Origin: Sandaracinaceae bacterium
GTDB taxonomy: Bacteria > Myxococcota_A > Polyangia > Polyangiales > JAFGIB01
Direction of reading: 5' to 3'
NCBI GenBank assembly: GCA_017881145.1
Contig: JADGRG010000730.1
Span: forward strand, 1 to 15,455
Length of the DNA: 15,455 nucleotides
Translations under genes and position numbers: made by a program
The notes under the pieces: generated by a model
Seen by the model: only the letters and a program-made list of their open reading frames with translations
Database searches by the model: none
What the model was told of the DNA's origin: nothing
In this document: in pieces, positions 8,556-12,479 of the stretch
How positions within the stretch are numbered: the first letter of the stretch is position 1
How the letters are laid out: each line of letters begins with the position of its first letter

Positions 8556-9365
8556 CTATCGGCGGCGGATCAGCCTCTTGGCTGGCTTCTTCTTGGCTGG
8601 CTTCTTCTTGGCTGCCTGCTTGCGCTTGGGCTGAGCTTTCTTGCTGGCCTTCTTCCCGGCCTGCTTGCGCGCTCCGGACGACTTCTTCACAGCTTTAGCC
8701 GCGACCTTCTTGCGCGTGCCGGACGGCTTCTTCGCAGCTTTCGCCGCGACCTTCTTGCGTTTGCCGGAGGCCTGCTTCTTCGCCGGCTTCGCGGCAAGTG
8801 GCTTGGCTGCCGCAGCGACCACCTGCTGCTTCGGCTTCTTTGCAGCCGTCAGCGGCTTCGCCTGCGCGGGCGCCGCTTGCGCTACCGGTTTCGCTCGCGC
8901 CACTCGCGGTGCGCGCGGCTTCGCCACAGCCTTCTCGCTCGCTTCTTCCGTCACCGCGGTCGGCGCGGGCTTCGCCGGCTGGAAGTGACGTTTCATTGGC
9001 TCGAAATAGAACTCGCTCCAACCTTGCTCGTAGCTCTCTGACTGGCCTTCGGGAAGCTCAGTGTGCACGAGCACGAGCTCGGTGCCTTCCGGGACCTCCT
9101 GCAGAATGACCTCCAGCAGAGAATCCGGAGCTTCCGGCGGGAACTTGCTGGAACGCCACGCGGCCACGATGCGGCGGCTCGGTTCCAGCTCCAAGTAGCG
9201 GCCACTGATGTAGCCGTCCCAGGCGCTGTATTCGCCACCCACCTGCGCGTCGGAGCTGGCAGCGCTGCCAGTCATCGCAGCATGAGCCTCACTGTCGAGC
9301 CACGCCTCGTATATGGTCTGTGGATCGGCTGCGATGATGGTGGTGACACGAACATTCTCACTCAT
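8556..9365 (-). CDS. SRPBCC/AHSA1-like domain protein with histone H1-like Lys/Ala-rich tail, 269 aa
   Basis: Residues 1-130 look like a SRPBCC (START-like) domain of the AHSA1 type, a fold with a hydrophobic ligand cavity. Supporting patterns are DPQTIYEAWLDSEAHAAMTG near the N-terminus, then WDGYISG, then P-S-R-R-I-V-A-A-W, EGTELVLVHTELP, and YEQGW with F-Y-F-E-P-M-K. Residues 131-269 are almost only Lys, Ala, Pro, Arg, Ser and Gly and contain 15-residue repeats, like the C-terminal tails of histone H1, AlgP or myxobacterial CarD-type proteins, which bind DNA or other polyanions. The frame is open much further upstream, but the start at 9365 is chosen because GGGAGAG lies 6 bases before it and the domain begins right there; the upstream translation is Arg/Pro-rich and unlike a protein. 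The product is probably cytoplasmic or nucleoid-associated. Ligand and target are unknown. The gene stands alone, convergent with the TPR gene and divergent from nadC. Confidence 0.88.
   Translation of the reverse strand: MSENVRVTTIIAADPQTIYEAWLDSEAHAAMTGSAASSDAQVGGEYSAWDGYISGRYLELEPSRRIVAAWRSSKFPPEAPDSLLEVILQEVPEGTELVLVHTELPEGQSESYEQGWSEFYFEPMKRHFQPAKPAPTAVTEEASEKAVAKPRAPRVARAKPVAQAAPAQAKPLTAAKKPKQQVVAAAAKPLAAKPAKKQASGKRKKVAAKAAKKPSGTRKKVAAKAVKKSSGARKQAGKKASKKAQPKRKQAAKKKPAKKKPAKRLIRRR
8577..8613 (-). repeat. 15-bp tandem repeat coding for KKKPA units
   Basis: CTTGGCTGGCTTCTT occurs at 8577-8591 and 8592-8606, and a third partial copy follows from 8607. On the minus strand it encodes the KKKPAKKKPAK stretch at the end of the basic tail. 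The two complete copies are identical at nucleotide level, which suggests recent slippage. Confidence 0.8.
8634..8768 (-). repeat. 45-bp repeats (three 15-residue basic units) in the H1-like tail
   Basis: On the minus strand three consecutive units begin with Ser-Gly at residues 200, 215 and 230 (SGKRKKVAAKAAKKP, SGTRKKVAAKAVKKS, then the more diverged SGARKQAGKKASKKA). The first two are also close at DNA level: GCGACCTTCTTGCG recurs exactly 45 bp apart, starting at 8701 and 8746. This is a typical low-complexity basic tail expanded by unit duplication. Confidence 0.8.
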
Positions 9366-9371
9366 GACCAA

Positions 9372-9378
9372 CTCTCCC
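9372..9378 (-). promoter_or_regulatory. Ribosome binding site of the SRPBCC/H1-tail gene
   Basis: The minus strand reads GGGAGAG, 6 bases before the ATG at 9365. It is the clearest Shine-Dalgarno sequence in the window, and it decides the start within a frame that stays open for another 171 codons upstream. Confidence 0.75.
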
Positions 9379-9640
9379 TTCCCGCTCTGGCCTCTTGGAC
9401 CGCTCACACACTGACTGCGCCCAGACATGCTAACCGAGCTCGGCGAATGTCCGCACGCCATCGCGCCCCGCCTGCCCCCGGCGCGCACGACATTTGAAGC
9501 CTCAAACCGAGCGTCGTCAACAGCCGGCCGGCGAGCTGCGCTGCAGAGTGGAAAAGGCAGGCGCAGACCTGACCCGTGTGCTCTGTGGCGCCCAGCGTTC
9601 CCGTCTCGGCGCCGCGTGCGACCTATGCTATTGCAGCGCC
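9379..9640. other. Divergent intergenic spacer between the SRPBCC gene and nadC
   Basis: This spacer must carry the promoters of both divergent genes. I cannot assign convincing -35/-10 pairs on either strand. A TATGCT at 9624-9629 resembles a -10 box just before nadC but has no partner at the right distance. No RNA gene, riboswitch or strong hairpin is evident. The nadC frame stays open upstream to a TTG at 9494, but that stretch reads as Arg/Gln/Cys-rich non-family sequence and is judged non-coding. Confidence 0.4.
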
Positions 9641-10486
9641 ATGTCCTTGCCTCGCCCCACCCTCGCCATGATCGTAAGCCTTGCGCTCGACGAAGACTTG
9701 GGCCGTGGAGACCTGACCACCGACGCCTGCATCCCAACCCACGTGGCTGGCCGTGCACGTCTATGCGCACGTGAGCCGCTCGTGTTCTGCGGCGCGGAGG
9801 TGGTGCGCGAGGTCTTCGCACAGGTCGATTCCGGCGTGGAGGCGCAGGTGCACACCAAAGAGGGCGCGTTGGTCGCAACCGGCAGCGCCGTGATGAGCTT
9901 GCACGGGCCTGCGCGTGCGCTCCTGCAGGGCGAGCGCGTGGCGCTGAATTTCGTGCAGCGCCTCTGTGGCATCGCCACGCTCACACGGGCCTATGTCGAT
10001 GCGCTGCCCCCTGGCGGCCGGACCCGCATCACCGACACGCGCAAGACCACGCCTGGGCTGCGTGCGCTGGAGCGCTACGCCGTGCGCTGCGGCGGCGGCT
10101 ACAACCACCGCGAAGACCTCTCCTCGGCGGTGTTGATCAAGGACAACCACATCGCCGCCGCGGGCGGCATCGGCGAAGCGGTCGCGCGCTCACGCGAACG
10201 TGCACCGCACACCTCGCGCGTCGAATGCGAGGTCGAAACCATGCATCAGCTGGAGCAGGCGCTCGCCGCCGGCGTCGACATCATCATGCTCGACAACTTC
10301 GACGACGCAGCGCTCGCACAAGCAGTTGCGAAGGTCGCGGGGCGCGCGATGCTGGAAGTCTCCGGAGGCGTCACTCTGGAACGCGTACCCATCATCGCGA
10401 AAGCCGGCATCGACGTGATCAGCGTGGGAGCGCTCACGCATTCCGCGCGCGCCATGGACCTGGGCCTCGACTGGAGCCCGCCTTGA
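9641..10486 (+). CDS. nadC: Nicotinate-nucleotide pyrophosphorylase (carboxylating), quinolinate phosphoribosyltransferase
   Basis: NadC converts quinolinate and PRPP to nicotinate mononucleotide, CO2 and pyrophosphate, where the de novo pathway enters NAD synthesis; it is cytoplasmic and usually dimeric. The family signature is complete. Near the N-terminus is LDEDLGRGDLTT, then NFVQRLCGIAT with Arg107, T-R-K-T-T-P-G-L-R with Arg134 and Lys135, the G-G-G-Y-N-H-R segment with His156 and Arg157, LIKDNH with Lys167, VECEVET, IIMLDNF, LEVSGGV and the C-terminal DVISVGALTHS. These are the conserved basic residues that bind quinolinate and PRPP. The length of 281 residues is normal for the family. 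ATG 9641 is chosen because the family N-terminus begins there, although no good Shine-Dalgarno precedes it; a TTG at 9494 would add 49 unlike residues. Its stop overlaps the birA start, so the two are probably co-transcribed and translationally coupled. Confidence 0.96.
   Translation: MSLPRPTLAMIVSLALDEDLGRGDLTTDACIPTHVAGRARLCAREPLVFCGAEVVREVFAQVDSGVEAQVHTKEGALVATGSAVMSLHGPARALLQGERVALNFVQRLCGIATLTRAYVDALPPGGRTRITDTRKTTPGLRALERYAVRCGGGYNHREDLSSAVLIKDNHIAAAGGIGEAVARSRERAPHTSRVECEVETMHQLEQALAAGVDIIMLDNFDDAALAQAVAKVAGRAMLEVSGGVTLERVPIIAKAGIDVISVGALTHSARAMDLGLDWSPP
10473..10476 (+). promoter_or_regulatory. Ribosome binding site for birA inside the nadC 3' end
   Basis: GGAG lies 6 bases before the TTG at 10483, within the last codons of nadC. 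It supports the unusual TTG start and translational coupling. Confidence 0.55.
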
Positions 10487-11283
10487 CGCAGACGCACGAG
10501 CTCTCGCCCGAAAGCGTGCTGCCACTCCTGCAAACCCAGCGCTACGGGCGCTCGCTGCGCTACCTCGACGAAACCGGCTCCACCAACGACGACGCCAAAC
10601 GCGACGCGGCCAGCCGAGCGCCCGACGGGCATGTCGTCGTCGCCGACACGCAGCAGACCGGCCGTGGATCGCATGGGCGCACCTGGTCGTCTCCGCAAGG
10701 GACCGACCTGTACTTCTCCATCGTCGATCGGCCTTCCGTGGCGTTCGCCGAGCTTCCACCGCTCACGTTGGCGGTGGGCCTCGGCGTCGCAGAGGCCGTC
10801 GAGACGCTGCTCGCAACCGCCACCAGCAACCCAGTCTGCCGCGTCAAATGGCCGAACGATGTCTGGCTCGGCGGCAAGAAGTGCGCCGGCATTCTGATTG
10901 AAGCCAATGCCGCAGGCACAGAGCTCGACTCACTGGTGATCGGCATCGGGCTCAACGTCAACCGCGCGAGCTTCCCCGACGAGCTCGCAACCACCGCGAC
11001 CTCGCTCTATGCGGCGCAGCCAGGCGAGGGCCTGATCGATCGAAAGCGAGCGCTCTGCGTGGTGCTGGCGGCCGTGGAGCGCTGGGTCGACCGCTTCGTG
11101 AGCGAAGGCGCGCGCAGCGTCACGCAAGCGCTTGAAGCGCGGCTCGCGCTCTTGGGCCAAAAAGCACGCTGCGGTGACGTGGTTGGGAAGGTCTTGGGCG
11201 TTTCGCCCTCGGGAGCGCTGCGGATGCAGACCACCGCTGGCGTGCGCGAAGTGATCGCCGGACGGCTCACCAGCCTTCCTTGA
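10483..11283 (+). CDS. birA: Biotin--[acetyl-CoA-carboxylase] ligase, class I (no DNA-binding domain), TTG start
   Basis: The enzyme activates biotin to biotinyl-5'-AMP and transfers it to the lysine of biotin carboxyl carrier domains, such as that of acetyl-CoA carboxylase. Numbering is from the TTG. G-S-T-N-D at 32-36, the adenylate-binding loop GRGSHGR at 60-66, KWPND at 122-126, then K-K-C-A-G-I-L-I-E with Lys133 matching the catalytic lysine, and GIGLNVN at 154-160. A C-terminal small domain ends at residue 266. Only about 30 residues precede GSTND, so there is no room for the winged-helix repressor domain of E. coli BirA: this is a monofunctional ligase and should not regulate biotin genes itself. 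The frame extends upstream through nadC, but that part is an Arg/His-rich shadow. TTG 10483 forms a TTGA overlap with the nadC stop and has a GGAG 6 bases before it. nadC-birA adjacency is seen in many bacteria. Confidence 0.93.
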   Translation: MTQTHELSPESVLPLLQTQRYGRSLRYLDETGSTNDDAKRDAASRAPDGHVVVADTQQTGRGSHGRTWSSPQGTDLYFSIVDRPSVAFAELPPLTLAVGLGVAEAVETLLATATSNPVCRVKWPNDVWLGGKKCAGILIEANAAGTELDSLVIGIGLNVNRASFPDELATTATSLYAAQPGEGLIDRKRALCVVLAAVERWVDRFVSEGARSVTQALEARLALLGQKARCGDVVGKVLGVSPSGALRMQTTAGVREVIAGRLTSLP

Positions 11284-11348
11284 GTTTGCCACTTGCGCAA
11301 CGCGCCCTGCGCCCTACAACAAGCCACTGCCACTCGGACCTCCCACTC

Positions 11349-12305
11349 ATGCCAGAGCCACACGCGACCCCAAGCGAGCAAGCACGAGCCATCGAGAAGG
11401 CCGCCGGCCTACGCCTGCGCGATGACCTGGCTCTGGTGCAAGTCCGAGGGGACGACCGCCAAACCTGGCTCAACGGTCAGGTTACGAGCGATGTGCGTGG
11501 CATGAAGCCGAGGACGAGCCTCTACGCGCTGGCCGTGAACGTGCGCGGCAAGATCATCGCCGACCTGCGCATCGCGGAGGCGCAGGACCACTTGCTTGTG
11601 CTCGTTCCCAAGAGCGCGCGTTCCGCCCTGCTCGAAAGCTTCGAGCGCTTCATCATCATGGAAGACGTCACGCTCGTGCCCGAGACCGATGCCCGAGTGA
11701 TCTCGGTGCAGGGTCCACGCGCCGAGCAGGTGCTCGCGCTCGATGCCGATGCACAGGCCCGCGCCTTTGCGTGCGACGAAATCGGCGTCGGCGGCTATTT
11801 CGTCAGGACCGACGCCGAGCACGCGCCTCCGCTGCTACGCGAGCTGCTTACGCGCTCGGCGACTCTGGGCGCGCTGGGTGTCGACGAGGCGGGCTTCGAG
11901 CTTGCGCGCTTGCGGCGAGCCAGCCCGCGCTTCGGCAACGATTTCGATGACACGAGCTACCCGCAGGAAGCGGGCCTCAAGCACGCGCTCTCGTTCAACA
12001 AGGGCTGCTACCTCGGGCAAGAGGTGGTGTGCACGCTGGAGAACCGGGGTCGCTTGAGTCGACAGCTCTGCGCCCTGCGTGTCATGTCCGGGCAGCAACC
12101 CGCGCCGGGCGATGAAGTGCAAAGCGAGGCGGCGGAGCCGAGCGGACGCATCACCAGCGTGGTCTTCGATCCGGACCAAGGGCTCGCGCTGGCGCTCGGC
12201 TACGTCAAGCGAACGCACGCACTCGTCGGCGCAACGCTACGCAGCGGGACGAGCCAGCTCTGTGTCACGCAGCTGGTTGGCGAGTCAGAGCCACTCGCCA
12301 AGTAA
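11349..12305 (+). CDS. ygfZ: YgfZ/GcvT-type folate-binding protein (iron-sulfur cluster protein maintenance)
   Basis: YgfZ proteins resemble the glycine-cleavage T protein, bind tetrahydrofolate, and support the activity of certain Fe-S enzymes such as MiaB. The defining motif K-G-C-Y-L-G-Q-E is at residues 218-225 with the key Cys220. The N-terminal half shows the family pattern VRGDDRQTWLNGQVTSD at 32-48 and VRGKIIADLRI soon after; the C-terminal beta-barrel shows GRITSVV and ALGYVK. ATG 11349 gives 318 residues, normal for the family. A TTG at 11280 would overlap the birA stop by 4 bp, as birA does with nadC, and would give 341 residues. The extra 23 residues (SLPLAQRALRPTT...) do not look like the family, their third positions are less G/C-rich, and no Shine-Dalgarno precedes them; but ATG 11349 also lacks a clear one, so the start is uncertain. 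It is probably the last gene of the nadC-birA-ygfZ unit. Confidence 0.9.
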   Translation: MPEPHATPSEQARAIEKAAGLRLRDDLALVQVRGDDRQTWLNGQVTSDVRGMKPRTSLYALAVNVRGKIIADLRIAEAQDHLLVLVPKSARSALLESFERFIIMEDVTLVPETDARVISVQGPRAEQVLALDADAQARAFACDEIGVGGYFVRTDAEHAPPLLRELLTRSATLGALGVDEAGFELARLRRASPRFGNDFDDTSYPQEAGLKHALSFNKGCYLGQEVVCTLENRGRLSRQLCALRVMSGQQPAPGDEVQSEAAEPSGRITSVVFDPDQGLALALGYVKRTHALVGATLRSGTSQLCVTQLVGESEPLAK

Positions 12306-12382
12306 GCACACATCTGTATTCATGCGCCGCCACTGGGGCAGCTCTGGCTACGCTGGACACCGCTCGACCGGTTGCGTCGATT

Positions 12383-12441
12383 GCTCGTGCGTGCACGGCG
12401 TGAGAGCCTTTACGATGGTGTCTCACGCGCCGTGCGCGAGC
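12383..12441 (+). terminator. Long imperfect hairpin after ygfZ, candidate terminator of the nadC-birA-ygfZ unit
   Basis: GCACGGCGTGAGA (12393-12405) pairs with TCTCACGCGCCGTGC (12421-12435) except for a 2-base bulge, around a 15-base loop. Outside this, GCTCG (12383-12387) can pair with CGAGC (12437-12441) across a small internal bulge. The next bases, TTATCTCTT, are T-rich. It starts 78 bases after the ygfZ stop and ends 39 bases before the kinase ATG. An intrinsic terminator is the simplest reading; a regulatory structure in the kinase leader is the alternative. The rest of the 174-bp spacer shows nothing else I can support. Confidence 0.5.
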
Positions 12442-12479
12442 TTATCTCTTGGCTACTCGCCCAAAGTCCCGGTGCCTTG

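Noticed and set aside
9494..9640. TTG-initiated N-terminal extension of nadC
   Set aside because: It adds 49 residues that do not resemble the family; the family N-terminus begins directly after ATG 9641.
9366..9878. 171-codon upstream extension of the SRPBCC gene on the minus strand
   Set aside because: The extension is Arg/Pro-rich, overlaps the nadC 5' end antisense, and a clear Shine-Dalgarno marks the start at 9365.
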